This document shows positions 45,169 to 59,310 of a stretch of DNA of 64,000 nt, piece after piece. The stretch is taken from contig OY728120.1 in assembly GCA_963277665.1 (NCBI GenBank), forward strand, positions 939,535,195 to 939,599,194. The letters are read 5' to 3'. The stretch is from Viscum album (lineage: Eukaryota > Streptophyta > Magnoliopsida > Santalales > Viscaceae). The notes under the pieces were generated by a model, which searched no databases, had not been told where the DNA came from, and saw nothing but the letters and a program-made list of their open reading frames with translations. Within the stretch, counting starts at the first letter, position 1. Every line of letters starts with the position of its first letter. A program made the translations under genes and the position numbers.

Positions 45169-48100
45169 TGTAAAGACCCTGACCCTAGTAACCAATATTT
45201 TTTGTTTACTTTATTACATTATCATAAGATGCAAGTAATTTCATCCCAAAGGAATGAATAGTTTAGTAGTTTTGGAAATATAGATACATAATTAAATCTT
45301 ACATTACAATTGAAAACATAAAATAAAACATAGAAATTCATTTGAGAACACTATTATTCCCCTATATTATCCATATATATCAATCATAATAAACATCTTA
45401 GAAACCTGATTATAAATAAAACATATGAAAGGGGTGATCTCAAATTCTCATTAAGAGTTAAGTAAAATGGAATATATCATGAATACAAATGCATAAACAA
45501 CATGCCAAGGAAAATAACTGAACACACATGTCATTTAATCAATAACTTCAGCATAATAGTGTAGGAATAAATGATAATAAATTAATTCCATATAAATAAT
45601 CACATGATCATGAAACTTAACCATGGATATTCTAACTAATCAAATAATCACATGGAATATCAATAACTAAATTCATACTGATAGAATGAATAATGCTTGA
45701 AATCTGAAACATACCATTGAGGCTTCATTCCAAGAATCTAATATTGTTAAGGGTTCATGATAATAATCTAACATCATCAATTTTTTTCACTAAGAACCAA
45801 ATAAAGGGGTTAGGCCTTGGCCAAAACCTAATATAGGTTGTCTCATGAGACCTACCGATGCATCAAGGGGCTATTTTAGGCCCTACTCATCACTTACTAA
45901 GTCCAATTCATTCCTCATATAAAATGGGTGAACATAATCAACATAAAAAATCACATTGAAACTAATATACACAATTTTAATAATTTCCCCAATCAATAAA
46001 CATAATATTAAACTATCCAGAGTAATATGGTGAATAGTATCAAAATAGAACATCACTAGACAAAAAATCATAAATCATTCCAAAAAACATATGGTAGATG
46101 GTATCATAATAAATCAACCTCAATAAACCATAATATTAAATAAAGTATTTTGATATAGATAAAAATAATCTAATAATATCATGAAAAATAATGAGGAAAA
46201 TACCTTTTTACTTTGAAAATAACTTGTTTTTAAAACACTATGCAATTATAAAAGAAAAAAATTTCTTTGAAAATAACCTTGAAAACTTGTAAAGGAAGAT
46301 TCAAATCATTAAGGCATCATGACGGTGGGAAAATCCCCTCATACCATATAAGTTAAAAAAACATTCCTTCCATATTTTTTTGGAAAATTCACAAATTACT
46401 TCATTTTCAAAATGAAAAAATAAACCTTTAAATATATTTTATAAAAAGTTCAAACATGTTTAAAGATTATTTTAAATAATTTTAGGATAATAGTAAAAAC
46501 ATTTTGAAAAAAATTTTAAAACACATGAACATGTAAGAGAAATATTCCCTAATGGATACTTAAATATAAAAAATCTCGAATGAGACTGTGAAATAAACCC
46601 TTAACCCTTTGTAATTAGTCAAATGGTATGCCCCATGAAATAATTACACATAAAAAACTATAAATATCATGAGAATAAATAAATTCATTATATAAAATTT
46701 TAAATAGGTGTTATATACACATTAAAAAATAATGAAGGAGCATAACATCAAAACATGCCTTAATTAAATGAAATTGAGACGAAGTCCTTTACAAAGATCA
46801 TTTCATTGAGGTGAGAATTAATCAAATGGATAAACTATGTGTATCCACTATAAATCCACATAAAAAAGTGTAAATAAAACATAAGATAATAAAAATTCAT
46901 GACACACATAATTTTAGCATGATATAATCAATTAAGTATAATTTTAACCAAATGAATGGAAATTGAGTTAGGAAATCCCTTCCCTCAGGTTCAAATTCCT
47001 TCAAATCTGTTAAAACCTCCTGTATAATGGTTAAAATAATGTAATTTATTTATTTAAAAACTTTATTCATATTTTTAATACCTTATATGATTATTTTATA
47101 ATATCTTACCACTTTTTCATTAATAATATTTTATTATTTTCATTGTTTTGGGTGTGTTTGTTCCATGGTCTCAAGGTCGGTTTACTTGTGTATAATCATG
47201 GATGTTCTTTTAAAATGGAAATAAAAATCCTGAAGTTAAATTAAATGGTATTAATTCACTTCTATAAGTTTAAATGGTATCATATATCATTTTTCATTCA
47301 GACAATGTGGATGATTCATTTGACAAAACATTAATGATAAATGTTTAGTTTATTTTGGCGGTTTTTTGACCATCATGAACTAGTTTTGTTTTATTTAATA
47401 TTATTTAAATATATTAGTTATAGAACATTAAATAAGTTATAATATACCTATTAAAATATTATTTAACTGTAATTATATTTTTATGACCATCCTTGAAGTT
47501 GGTAATAGAAAATAAAAAATCATTATCCACGGAGATGGTTAACCATCATAATTTGGACAATGGTTTTGTTTCTTTGAATAAGAGAATATGAAAAAAGGTG
47601 CGGATAGAATATATTTTATTATAAATATAAAATTATAGTATATAAATTATACTATAGTTATTATGATTTGATGGATGAAGTAGGTTAAGAAAAGGTAGAA
47701 TAAGAAAAGAAATTAAGAGAGGTTATTTGAGAAAGTTACCTCTTGAATATCACCTCCTTAAAGGACCCCTTAAGGAACTTGGAATTGATATTTGGGAAAG
47801 AAAAGATGAACTTGTATATGAGGAGAGTGGTTAGGAGAGTTTTTTGTAGATATTTAAAAGATATTCAAGACTTTTGAGGATAAATTGTGTGGTGAGGGTG
47901 GTATTTATACTTGAGGAGGGTTGGTTTTAAGTGATTAAATAATGATTATTTTATATTTAAATACAACCACATTTGGGTGGAATTAATTATAATGAATTTT
48001 GTTTATAATTAATGTTGTAAAATATTTTTAACTTCTACCAACACATCAACATCCCATTTAATGTTTTAGTTCATAGGTATTTTAAGATTTCACCTTTTAA

Positions 48101-48854
48101 CTTTAACCCGCTAGATTATTTTACCTATACTACGGTAAATCTTTTTTTACCATGGTATCATTTTATGACCAAAAATTGAAATGACCATATAAAATAATTT
48201 ATACCTATATTTATTCTAAACCTGTAATCCATTTTACTTTATTAAATGTTTAAAATTGATAAAAATCAATTTTAAATATGTTACATGTATAACTCATAAA
48301 AACATTTTTTTAAGTTAAAATCATGGTTTTAAAAATTTCTAAGCATGTGTTTCAAAATGTAACACCTTATTATGTAATTAAATAATTACAATTTAATAAA
48401 AAATTATGGTTAATAAATTTTTAATCATTATCATATAATAAATATTTCATAAGAGTTATGGTATTTCATAAAAAATAGTATTTTCACTTTTTAAACCCAA
48501 AGTATATTTTTTTAGAAAATTCCCAAAAAAAATATCCTAAGATAATTTTAATGCGCTGATTTAAAAAATAAAGTATATTTTTTCATGTAAATTTTCTAAA
48601 ATTTTCAAAAATTAATTATATTTATTTTCTCATAGAAAATAATAAAAATATCTTTTTGAAGAAAATGTATATTTGAAGAATAAATTACTTTATTAAAAAT
48701 TATGTGTTAATTTCTTAATCATAAATAAATTTTTATTGAATATAAAATTCATATTTATTTCATAATATAGTTAAGCTTGGTGTTGTATGAAATGTAATCC
48801 ATCGAAAGGAATAAATTTAAAAAGATACATACCATAAAATTTTGGGGTGTTACA
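45169..48854 (-). repeat. 3' LTR of the TR-GAG-like element
   Basis: Matches 51395-55159 throughout, for example AATAGTTTAGTAGTTTTGGAAA (45268 and 51485) and CTCTTGAATATCACCTCCTT (47742 and 53960). Ends are TGTAAAGACCC on the left and GGTGTTACA on the right of the plus strand. No primer site follows on the left, consistent with a 3' LTR. Confidence 0.88.
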
Positions 48855-48867
48855 TTATCCCATCCTT
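48855..48867 (-). promoter_or_regulatory. Polypurine tract of the TR-GAG-like element, copy A
   Basis: AAGGATGGGATAA immediately precedes the 3' LTR on the minus strand. It matches AAGGAGGGGAGAA of copy B except for two purine-to-pyrimidine changes. Confidence 0.85.
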
Positions 48868-50130
48868 AAATAAATTTCACCCTCACAATTTAAAATTTCA
48901 CTTTGAAAAATAATGGTTGATATTTTAAAATTTCTTTGTGGGAAACCCACATCATAAGAAGGGTTAATAAAATGTCCTCTTAAAAATAGGGAAAGGAAAA
49001 TGTGAAGGTCACCACAAAACTAGGTTTCTAAATAGTAGAACATTAGTGGAAATTGAAAACATGGACATAAAAAAGAAATATAACTATCAATTTTGGATGG
49101 AGTATGATGTAGAACATGGTCATTAGAAAGTTTAACATCACAAAACTATAAATCAATGATAGTTTAAAAGGCCATTGATTTTTTGGTAAGAAAAGTAAAC
49201 AAATAATATTTTTATTCCAAAATATTTTCTTAGATTTGAGGGATCCTTTTACTATCAAGATAAATAACTTGATAAAATAAACTTACCTGATTTATTTCCT
49301 TGTCTTAATCCTAATATTATCCTTTGGTTGTGCTTATATCCATTTCCACTTCATCTATTATACCCAGAAATGGATATTCAAGATGAATTTTTATGCCTTA
49401 ATAACTTTTAATTAATCATAAGATCCACAAGTCAATCCTTCAGCCTCTAAATATTTACTGAAATCAAAATTGTAAGCATAGGTTATTCAATATGATAAAT
49501 CATATTTTAACCTAAAACAATAATATCTAAAATTAATCTTAATACATTAAATAAGTAATTAACATTAATAATATTTCTAAATATTACTGACCATATTCCA
49601 AATTGAAAAATGTGATCAAACATGTATCCCTGGACAACATAAAGAACTTCATAATGTTACATTCCAAATATGTGAATACTTTGATCACATATTCTCCTAA
49701 AACATGGTAATAAATATAAAACCTTAATGAAAACATGGATAAAATATCAGGTTGTTGAATATATTACTTAAATCTAAATATGTAGTAAAATATAGCAAAG
49801 ATAAACCATCAATATCACTAACCAATTTCATAGTCACCGATGTTATCCCATAATCATCTATTTACCCTTATTATCTCAACATTTATAAAATTTTAAATGT
49901 TATACTCTCTCAATCATGTTTTTTCCAAGAGGTTCAACTTATCACTAAATCACTTTTCTTAGTCATCATTCATATTCAACATGTGCTCTCAAATCCTTTA
50001 AGAAATTGAATTATAGTTCAATCCTTATACATTTTGAGAATAAATTAATTTTACAACATATTTATTGGATCCAAATACCCAATCATAGTACTTATTACAC
50101 TTCATCTGTTTTAATGGCATAAGCTGGGCC

Positions 50131-50975
50131 TTGATCCCTTATCTTATTATGAGGTATATTCCCTTAACTCTTAGGGAATTCATTTTCATAGTGCCTCGTA
50201 TCCTTACAATGGAAGCATTAAACATTAAAAAATTATTTCTTACCCTTAAAATCGCGACCATGGTGGCATTTTCCCCAAACTTAAAACAAACTCCTTTTAC
50301 TTTTATGTATATACCATGGTGTTTCCTTCCACAAGTATCATGTGTTATAAAATCCTTATTTCCTTTCTTCCCTTCATCTGCCTCTTGCTTCTCTATTCTC
50401 TTCTTCTATTGCTTCCCTTCAAAGTCATAATACTTAGATAATTATTTCTTTATCATGATATCATGTGATACTATATCCTCATATAATGAAAAAGTTTGTA
50501 AGACTACTTCCCTTAGAATAATTTCTTAAATAAAATTGAAGAAATAGTTAATATTGATCTTTGAATTACATAAATAGTCTATAGCATTCCTTTTTAACCT
50601 TATAAAGTTGGATTCATACTTATCAATATAATAATATTCATTATGTCTCAGACTCAAGAATTGTCTCTCCATATCTGCTCGTTGCTTGCGAGGAAAAAAA
50701 ATTTCCAATAAGAGTTCCTTAAAATACTTCCATTCCATGTTTTCAATTTCTTTATAATCCTTAGTATTTTGACTCAATGACCCCCATTTATCTACATATC
50801 CTAATAAATGATAAACTTCCATTAAAAACTTCTCCCTTTCATTACTTCCAAAAGCAAAAAAAACATTTTCTAAGGAACTTATCCATTGCTCGGCTAAAAA
50901 TGGATTTGTAGTCCCATTGAATGGTGGAGGATGTTATCGCATGAAGATATCTAAGATTATTACACCATGTTGTGG
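50131..50975 (-). pseudogene. gag of the TR-GAG-like element, copy A
   Basis: On the minus strand from about 50960: PPPFNGTTNPFLAEQWISSL, GSNEREKFLMEVYHLLGYVD, then the Retrotrans_gag block MEWKYFKELLLEIFFPRKQR with ADMERQFLSLRHNEY and YESNFIRLKRNAIDYLC. An open stretch of 98 codons (50822-50526) is preserved. Further on, two degenerate zinc-knuckle-like blocks occur near 50320-50200 (DTCGRKHHGIYIKVKG; VCFKFGENATM) with several cysteines lost. Downstream to 48868 a stretch with pattern DILSMFSLRFY (about 49720) could be a protease remnant, weakly. Gag would coat element RNA. A stop lies near 50935 and frames change after 50526. No pol is present between here and the polypurine tract. Confidence 0.85.
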
Positions 50976-51381
50976 ATCAGGATGTTTTATATGGGGAATT
51001 TTATTGGTCATAACCTAAGTCATTTATCCCAATATAGGTATAATTTTTTCAACTACAATTGTTGATCCCGCTCTAGCTTCATTAACTTGCCTAAGAGGGA
51101 AATACCTATATATATTACATGCATTGATACGGTTTTCATTTATTCTACTAGGCACCATTTCTAAAAAAATGGAATACTCTAGATTAGATTATAACATTAT
51201 GAAACATAATGTATAATCTCAAATCTAGTGAAACACTTAACATAAACTAAAAATTCAGGTATAACTAATCTCTAAATCATAAGCTTGGTTTATTTGGGAA
51301 TATTTCCAAATTATTTTATAGTTTTTCATAATCTAGTATGTTTTTATCTAAATATAGATTATAATGTATCTAATAAACTTT

Positions 51382-51392
51382 ATCTAATACCA
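51382..51392 (-). promoter_or_regulatory. Primer binding site of the TR-GAG-like element
   Basis: TGGTATTAGAT lies two bases inside the 5' LTR on the minus strand, a match to the initiator tRNA-Met site TGGTATCAGAG at all but two bases. Confidence 0.8.
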
Positions 51393-51394
51393 AT

Positions 51395-54300
51395 TGTAAA
51401 GACCCCGACCCCAGTATCCCAGAGTCGGTGGTTACTTTATTACATTGGCATAAGATACATGGAATTGCATCCCAAAAGACTGAATAGTTTAGTAGTTTTG
51501 GAAAACTGGATACATACTTGAATTTTACATTATAATCGAAAACATAAAATACAACATAGAAATTAATTTGAGAATACCATTATTCCCATAGATTATCCCA
51601 TCATATCGATCATAATAAACTTCTTGGAAACCTGGGGAAAATAAAATGTAAGAAAGGGGTGAGAAAAAATTCTCAGTAAGGCTTAAGTACATCAGAGGAT
51701 ATCATGAATAAAAAATAATAAACAACATAGAAAGGTAAATAATTGAACAAAAGTTCCATTTCATCTATAACTTGAGCATAATATGGAATGAATAAATGAT
51801 AATCAATTAATTTCATAAAAATAATCACATGAGCATGAAACTTAACCATAGATATTCTAACTAATCAAATAATCACATGGAATATCAATAACTAAATTCA
51901 TAATGATGGAATGCATAATTTAGAACATATAAAACATATCATTGAGGATTCATTCCAAGAATATAATATTGTCAAGTCTTCTTTCCAAGAATTTAATATC
52001 ATCAAGGCTTCATACTGAGAATCTAATAAATGTGAAAGGCCTTAGAAAAAACCAATCAAGTTTGTCTCATGAGACCTACTGATGCATCTAGAGGATATAA
52101 TGGGCTCTGCCCATCACTTAATAAGTCCAATGCATTTCTCAAATTAAAGGGGTGAACTTAATAAACATAAAAATTCATATTTAAATTAACATATACAATG
52201 TTAATAATTTTCCCAATCAAAAAACACAATCTTAAACCATCTAGAGTAATTTAAAGAATAGTATCAAAATATAACATCCCTAATCAAACTAATCATAAAA
52301 CATTCCAAAAAAATATGGTAGTTGGTATCATAAGAAATCAACCTCGATAAATCATAATATTCAATAATGGATTTTTATTTAGATTAAAATAAATTAGTAT
52401 GAGCATTGAAAATTTCATTAGTAAAATATCCTTTTTTACTTTGAAAATCACTTATTTTTAAAACATTGTGAAATTATAAAAAAAAATTCCTTTTAAAATA
52501 ACCTTGTAAAATTTTAAACGAAATTTCAAATAATTAATGTGTCATGATGTTAAGAAAATATTCTCATTCTTTATAAGTTAAAAAATATATTTCTTCCGTA
52601 TTTTTGTCAAAAAAGTCACAAATTACTTCATTTAGAAAATGATAAAAAAATCTTTTCAAACCATTTTGTAAAATGGTCAAACATGGGTAAAATTTATTTT
52701 AAACAATTTTAGTAGAATATTAAAAACCTTTTTAAAAAAAATTTATAACACATGTACATAGAAGACAAATATTCTCCAATAGTGACTTAAACATAAAAAA
52801 TCCCGAATGAGATTGTGAAATAAACCCTTACAACTTTGTAATCGGTTGAATCATATACCCCATGAAAGAATAACTTTTAAAAAAATTAAATATCATTATA
52901 ATAAATAAATTCATGATATATAATTTAAAATGGGTGTTATATGCACCTAATGTAGGTGCTTAACATCAAAATATTCCTCAATGAAAGAAAATTAGGATGA
53001 AGTCCTTTACAAATATCATATCATTAAAGTGAGCATTAATAAAATGGATAGATTATGTGTATTCACTATAAATCCATATAAAACAAGTGGAAATATAATA
53101 TAATATAATAAAAATTAATTCCAAACATAATATTATCTTAACATAATCAATGAAGTGTAAGTTTAACCCAATGAATGAAAATTGAGTTAAGAAATCTCTT
53201 ACCTCAAGTTCAAATTCCTTAAAAAATATTCAAACCTCATGTATAATGGTTTAAATAATATTATTAATTTATTATAGAACTATATTAATATTTATAATAC
53301 ATTATATGATCCTTTTATAACATCTTACCACCCATTCATTAATAATATTTTATTATTTTCATTGTTTTGGGTGCGTTCATTTCATGGTTTCATGGTCAGT
53401 TTACTTGTGTATAATTATAGATGTTCTTGTAAAATGAAAATAAAACTATAGAAGTGAAATTAAGTGGTATTAATACAATTAAATGAGTTTAAATGGTCCC
53501 ATATATCATTTTTATTTTGGTCATGAGGATGATTCATTTGATAAAATGTCAATGATGGATGTTTAGTTTATTTTGGTTGGTTTTCCGACCATCACAAACT
53601 AGTTTCATTTTATTTAATATTATGTTTATATATTAGTTTCATAACATGAAATAGGATATAATATAATTATTAAAATCTTATTTAACCAGAATAATACTTT
53701 TATGTCCAGCCTTGAAGGTGGTAATGAAAAATGAAAAATCATTATCCACAAAGATGGTTAACCGCCATAATTTGGATGATGGTTTCATTTCTTTGAATAA
53801 GAGGAGATTGGAAAAGGGGTGGATGTAATATATTACATTATAAATATAAAATTATATTATATAAATTATACTATATTTATTATTATTTTATGTAGTAATG
53901 GGGTTAATAGAAGGTATGAGAATAAAATAAATTAAGAGAGGTTGTTTGAGAAAGTAACCTCTTGAATATCACCTCCTTAAAGGACCCCTTAAGGAAATAA
54001 GAATTGGTATTTGGGTGAGAAAAAAAGCACTTGGATTTGGGGAGTGTGGTTAGTATAGGTTATGGTATATATTTTACGATATTAAATTCTTATGAGGAGA
54101 AATGGGGTGGTGAGGGGTGGTATTTATACTTGGGGAAGGTTGGTTTTTAGTTATTAAATAATGATTATTTTATATTTAAAGCCAAAAACATTTGGGTGGA
54201 ATTAATTCCAATGAATTCGGTTTATAATTAATTTTTTAAAGGATGTTTTAGGCTGATTAACACATCAACCACCAATTTAATGTTTTAGTTTTTAGTTATT

Positions 54301-55159
54301 TTAATATTTTACCTTTTAACTTTAACCTACTATATTATTTTGCCTATATTGCGGTAAATCTTTTTATTACAAGAGTAGATTTTTATGAATAAAAATGAAA
54401 ATGACTATATAAAATAATTTGTAACTCATTATTACAAATATTTAATCCATTTTACTTGATTTAATTTATAAAATTTATTAAAATCAATCCTAAATTTGTT
54501 ATGTGTATAACTCATAAAAACAGTTTTTTAAGTTAAAATCGTGGTTTTCAAAATAGCTAAGAATGTATTTATAAATGTAACAATTTATTATATTGTTCCA
54601 TAAATAAAATTTTATCAATAATAAGGGTTCATAAATTTTAAATTTGTATCATATAGAAATTATTTCATAAGAGTTATGTTATTTTGTAAAAAATAGTATT
54701 TTCACTTTTTAAACCAAAAATCGACATTTTTAGAAAAATCCCAAAAAAATACTAAAATATAATATTGAAGTGATGATTCCAAGAAGGAAGTTTATTTTTT
54801 AAAATAAATTTTATAAAAGTTTCAAAAATTAATTATATTTATTCTCTCATAGAAATCAATAAAAATCGCATTTTGAAGAAATTATATATTTAAAGAATAA
54901 AATGAATTTACTAAAAAATATGTGTTAATTTCCTAAGAATAAATATATTTTTATTGAATATGAACTTCATATTCATTTCATAATACAGTTAATATTATTC
55001 AGACCCTTCAAATTATTGTTTAGGTTATAACGGTCTTGTTAAAATAATAATATTTAATAAGATATCTTAGTTTGTTTAAGCTTGGTGTTGTGTGCAATGT
55101 AATCTATCAAAGAGATTAAATTTAAAATGATACATACTATAAAATATTGGGGTATTACA
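51395..55159 (-). repeat. Shared LTR: 5' LTR of copy A and 3' LTR of copy B
   Basis: 3,765 bases. Its left end is TGTAAAGACCCCGACCCC next to a primer site; its right end is GGGTATTACA next to a polypurine tract. Having both an internal start on one side and an internal end on the other, it joins two element bodies head to tail. Confidence 0.88.
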
Positions 55160-55172
55160 TTCTCCCCTCCTT
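55160..55172 (-). promoter_or_regulatory. Polypurine tract of the TR-GAG-like element, copy B
   Basis: AAGGAGGGGAGAA, a perfect 13-base purine run directly before the LTR on the minus strand. Confidence 0.88.
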
Positions 55173-55887
55173 AAATAAATTTTTCCCCCATAATTTGAAA
55201 TTTTACTTTCAAAAACAAAGGTTGATGTTTGAAAATTTATTTGTGGGAAACCCACGTCATAAGTAGGGTTAATAAAATGTACTATTAAAAAGAGGGAAAG
55301 GAAAATGAGAAATTCACCACAAAACTAGGTTTCTAAATAGGAGATCATTAGTAGGAAGTGAAAACATAGACATAGAAAAGAAATATAACTATCAATTTTT
55401 TATGGACAGTGATAGAGATCATGGTCATTATAAAGTTTACCATCACAAAAATGTAATTTTTTATGGGTTAAAAGGATATTTATTTCTTGGTAAGAAAAAT
55501 AAACGAATAATTTTTTTATTCCAAAATCCTTTATTAGAGTTGAGGGAATATTTTATTATCTGGATAAATAACTTGAAAAAATAAATTTACCTGATTTATT
55601 TCTATGTCATAAGAAAAGTATTATCCTTTGTTTGTGCTTAGATTTGTTTCCACTTCATCTCTTATGATAGGAAATGGATATTCAAAATTAATTTTTATGC
55701 CTAAAGTACTTTTAATTAATCATAAGATCCACTAGTCACTCCTTCAGACACTAAATATTTACTGAAACCAAAATGGTTATCACTGGTTATTCAAAATGAT
55801 AAATCATACTTTAACCTCAAACAATAATATCCAAAATTCAACTTAATCAGTTAAATAAGTAATTAACCTTAAGAATATTCTTAAATA

Positions 55888-57300
55888 TTAATGACCATAT
55901 TCAAAATCCAGAAATGTAATCAAACATTTATCCCTGGACAACATAAAGTAGTTCATAATTTCATGTTCCCAACATGTAAATACTTTGATCACATATTCTC
56001 TAAAAACATGGTAATCACCATAAAAACTTAATGAAAACATAGATAAAATATCAATTTTTTTAATATTAAAATTTGTAGTAAAATCTAGCAAAGATAAACC
56101 ATTAATATCACTAACCAATTTCATGTCCACCAATGTTATCCCATAATCATCTCTTTATCCATATTATCTCAACATCGAGCACATTTTAAGTGTTATTCTA
56201 CCTTAATCATGTGTTTTACAAGAGTTTCTACTTTTCACTAAATCACTTTTCTTGGTCATCATTACCATTCAACATGTTCTCTCAAATCCTTTAAAAAATG
56301 GAACTGTAGTAAAATCCTTATACATTTTAAGAATAAATTAATTTTATAACATGTTTCTTGGATCCAAATACACAAGCACAGTATTCATTCCACATTAGTT
56401 GTATCAATTTCATAAGCTTAACCTTTATCTGTTAGTTTCTTATGAGGTAAATTCCCTTGATGGTTGGTGTATTCATTTGTATAATTCCTCATGTCCTCAC
56501 ATTTTAATAATTTAACTTTAGAAAATTATTTCTTACCCTTTAAATCACAATCATGGGGGCCTTTTCCAAATACTTATAACAAACTCCTTTTCCTTTAAAG
56601 TATGTACCATATTGTTTCCTTCCATAATTATCACATGTTGTAAAATCCTTCTTTCCCTTATTTCCTTTATCCATTTCTTGATCCACCATTCTCTTCTTCT
56701 CTTACTTCAATTTGAAGTCATAAGACTTGGATAATTATTTATCTATCTTGATAGAACATGATACTATATCCTCATATGATAATAAAGTTTTGCAGGCTAG
56801 TGCCCTTCGAATAATTAGCTTAATCCCATCAAAGAAACAGACAATATTTCTCTTTGGATTACATACGTAGTTTGTAGAATGCTTTTTTAACCTTGTAAAT
56901 TTGGATTCATACTTAGCAACATTAGCATCCTCCTTCTATCTCGGACTTAAGAATTTTCTCTCCATATTCGGTCATTGCCTATGAGGAAGATAATATTCCA
57001 ATAATATTTCCTTAAAATCCTTCTATTATATGTTTTCAATTTCATCATCCTCCTTAGTGTTTTGAATCAATAACCACCATTGATCTTCATCTCATGAGAG
57101 ATGATAAACTACCATGGAAACCTTCTCCCTTTCATTACTTCCCAAAGAGAAAAATATATCTTCTAAGTAACATAGCCATTCCTCAGTTACAAATGGATTT
57201 GTAGTCCCATTGAATGATAGAGGTTGTTGTCCCATGAAGTTTTTTAAAATTGTTACACCACATTATGGATCAGGATGATCTATATGGGCAAGGTTATTTA
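55888..57300 (-). pseudogene. gag of the TR-GAG-like element, copy B, cut by the chromovirus
   Basis: Parallel to copy A at a distance of about 6.3 kb: PLSFNGTTNPFVTEEWLCYL (about 57210), GSNEREKVSMVVYHLS, MERKFLSPR, KYESKFTRLKKHSTNYVC, then zinc-knuckle remnants TCDNYGRKQYGTYFKGKGVC with YKYLEKAPM near 56620-56560 where second cysteines read Tyr. The open frame 56133-55888 corresponds to the downstream part of copy A (DILSMFSLSFYGDYHVF). More stops are present than in copy A. The gene ends abruptly at 57300, where an LTR of another element starts; its 5' part and outer LTR are not seen in the window. Confidence 0.8.
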
Positions 57301-58205
57301 TGTCATGACCCGTCCCCTGAGGCCCATGTCGTGACTACCCCAAGCCCGCCTTCTATAGGCTAGGGGCTGGCGACTAGCACCAAAGGTGTATTCCCTAAAA
57401 CTAAGAAGGCATTGTCTTTATAACCTATAAACACACACAACCTAGCACACAGTAAGATACGAACTCAAGAAAACTATATAGTAAATAGTGCGAGTACAGT
57501 AAGAAAAAGGGGCCAGAATATAAGCCCAACTAGAAAGTACAAGAAACTGAAAGTATAAGTAAACTGGAGAAAAAAGGAATACAACGGTTGGGTCATCCTC
57601 CGAGGTTCCTACCTGAAGGGTAGGTACAGATCACCTCCTCAGCAATACACATCTGTCTACCTCCTCTGTGTACCGACTTGTCGTATGGTCCACCTCCGGA
57701 CATTGTCCAGTCCTATTACCCTCGATCTTGATCAACATTGTCCGTCGTCTGCACCAAACACAACAAGGTGCGGGCATATCTCATTCAGGGGTGAGTATAA
57801 CGATACTCAGTAGGGACCCCAAGACCCTCAAGGTCTCACAAAATCCACAAAGTATAAACCTCAAAGCATGAAGTCAACTGTCAACCCTACTTAGGTATAT
57901 TCCCATACATATACCTAAGTTATCAAGTATACCCATCTCAATCATGAGGAAACACAGGGTCCAACCCAAAAGCCCAAAGGTCAATTGTTCCACAAAGGAA
58001 GGAAAACCAAAAAGGCAAGTACCACATAGGTACACCACACAGAACAATAACACCAAGGTATTACCATGAAGGAAAGTACCACACAGGTACGAACTCATCT
58101 CACACTAGGTATAACTTAGGTACGGTAGTAGAGATGATTAGTTATAGCTACTAAATCATCTTACTCCACTAAGAGGCTCTACTGCTAACCTACACAGAAT
58201 CTCTA

Positions 58206-58530
58206 GGAACTGACCCACTCAAGATAGCTAGGAGATGACCCACACAGGATCACTAAGAGCTGAACCACACAGGATCGCTAGGAGCTGACCCACACAAGAT
58301 CGCTAGTAGCTGACCCACATAGGATTGCTAGGAGCTGACCCACACAGGATCTCTATGAGATGACCCACACAGGATCTCTAGGAGCTGACCCACACAGGAT
58401 CTCTAGGATCTGACCCACACAGGATCGCTAGGATCTGACCCACACAGGATTGCTAGGAGCTGACCCACATAGGATCGCTAGGAGCTGACCCACACTGGAC
58501 TGCTAGGAGCTGACACACACAAGATCGCTA
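58206..58530 (+). repeat. 25-bp minisatellite, 13 units without indels
   Basis: Units start GGAGCTGACCCACACAGGAT followed by CGCTA. Thirteen consecutive units fill exactly 325 bases (58206-58530); units differ by substitutions only. A partial unit (ACACAGAATCTCTA) precedes. There are no spacers. It lies in the chromovirus LTR. Confidence 0.95.
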
Positions 58531-58839
58531 GTCAGTCTTCTCGTCACAACCAGCTATTGGGTTCCCACACTGGGCTTACTCGTCTCTAGGAGAGTCCTCT
58601 CTACAAGACATTGGTTGATACTCCAATTGCCACTAAGTCCCAAGAATAAGTATCTCAAAGTACCGTCATGTCATATGGGTCTCAACAAAATAGACGGTGC
58701 GTCAATCGGACGGCCGGTCTGTGAGTTATTAGTCTTTTCATCCCGCGGTCCTCATTAGATTCGTGCTCGATCCAACCTAACCGTACCCCATACTTATCAA
58801 AAAATTCAGTGTGGTATACCAAAAGGACCGTCTCGATCC

Positions 58840-59310
58840 AAGGTTTCTGGTGCCTCAGACGGTTCGTCATTTTGACACCGTATGAGGGAGATATGCCAAA
58901 TACAAGATCTCGCAATAATAATAATATTGTTATTATTGGGTGTTTCGTGGACCCGAGCCATGAACCAGAATTTAATATTCAACATTAGACTTAAACCAGT
59001 CGTCTTAATGTCAGTATTACGTCTCCACTTACGGTAAGTCATTCGGACGTCACACGCAGGAGTTATGGACGGTCGAAGATTTAATAATAATATATTATTA
59101 TTATTATTAGTTGAGCATTTCGAGTACCTGATCCAAAAACCCAAAAAATACATCCAATATTGGAATCATAATTTACGTCTTGAATTCAGGGTCGTACTGC
59201 CGCTGACGTCTCATAAAACCGAGGTCGCATGAAGAAGTTAAGGTCAAAACACGGTTTTCCCAACAAAAATTAAAATAATAATATTTTAATATTATTATTA
59301 ATATTTTGTT
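58840..59310. repeat. Three diverged units of about 170 bp with AT palindromes
   Basis: Each unit joins a CpG-rich half (GTCATT..GACACCGTATG, GTCATTCGGACGTCACACG, CGTACTGCCGCTGACGTC) to an AATAATAATA palindromic run (58912-58937, 59083-59108, 59267-59300) and an AATATT-rich tail. The AT runs can fold as hairpins. Confidence 0.65.

Larger units (their letters stand above)
45169..55159 (-). mobile_element. Non-autonomous LTR-gag-LTR retrotransposon (TR-GAG-like)
   Basis: Two direct repeats of about 3.7 kb (45169-48854 and 51395-55159) flank 2,540 bases that hold a primer site, a gag gene and a polypurine tract in correct minus-strand order, but no RT, RNase H or integrase. LTRs run from TGTAACACCCC or TGTAATACCCC to GGTCTTTACA. 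Large LTRs with gag only are the definition of plant TR-GAG elements. Beyond the right LTR lies another polypurine tract and gag, so the LTR at 51395 is shared with a second, tandem copy. LTRs differ by roughly 15 to 20 percent by eye, so the element is old. It should depend on enzymes of a related chromovirus. Confidence 0.85.

Noticed and set aside
58206..58530. Possible CRISPR array
   Set aside because: Units are contiguous 25-bp repeats with no unique spacers, in a plant LTR.
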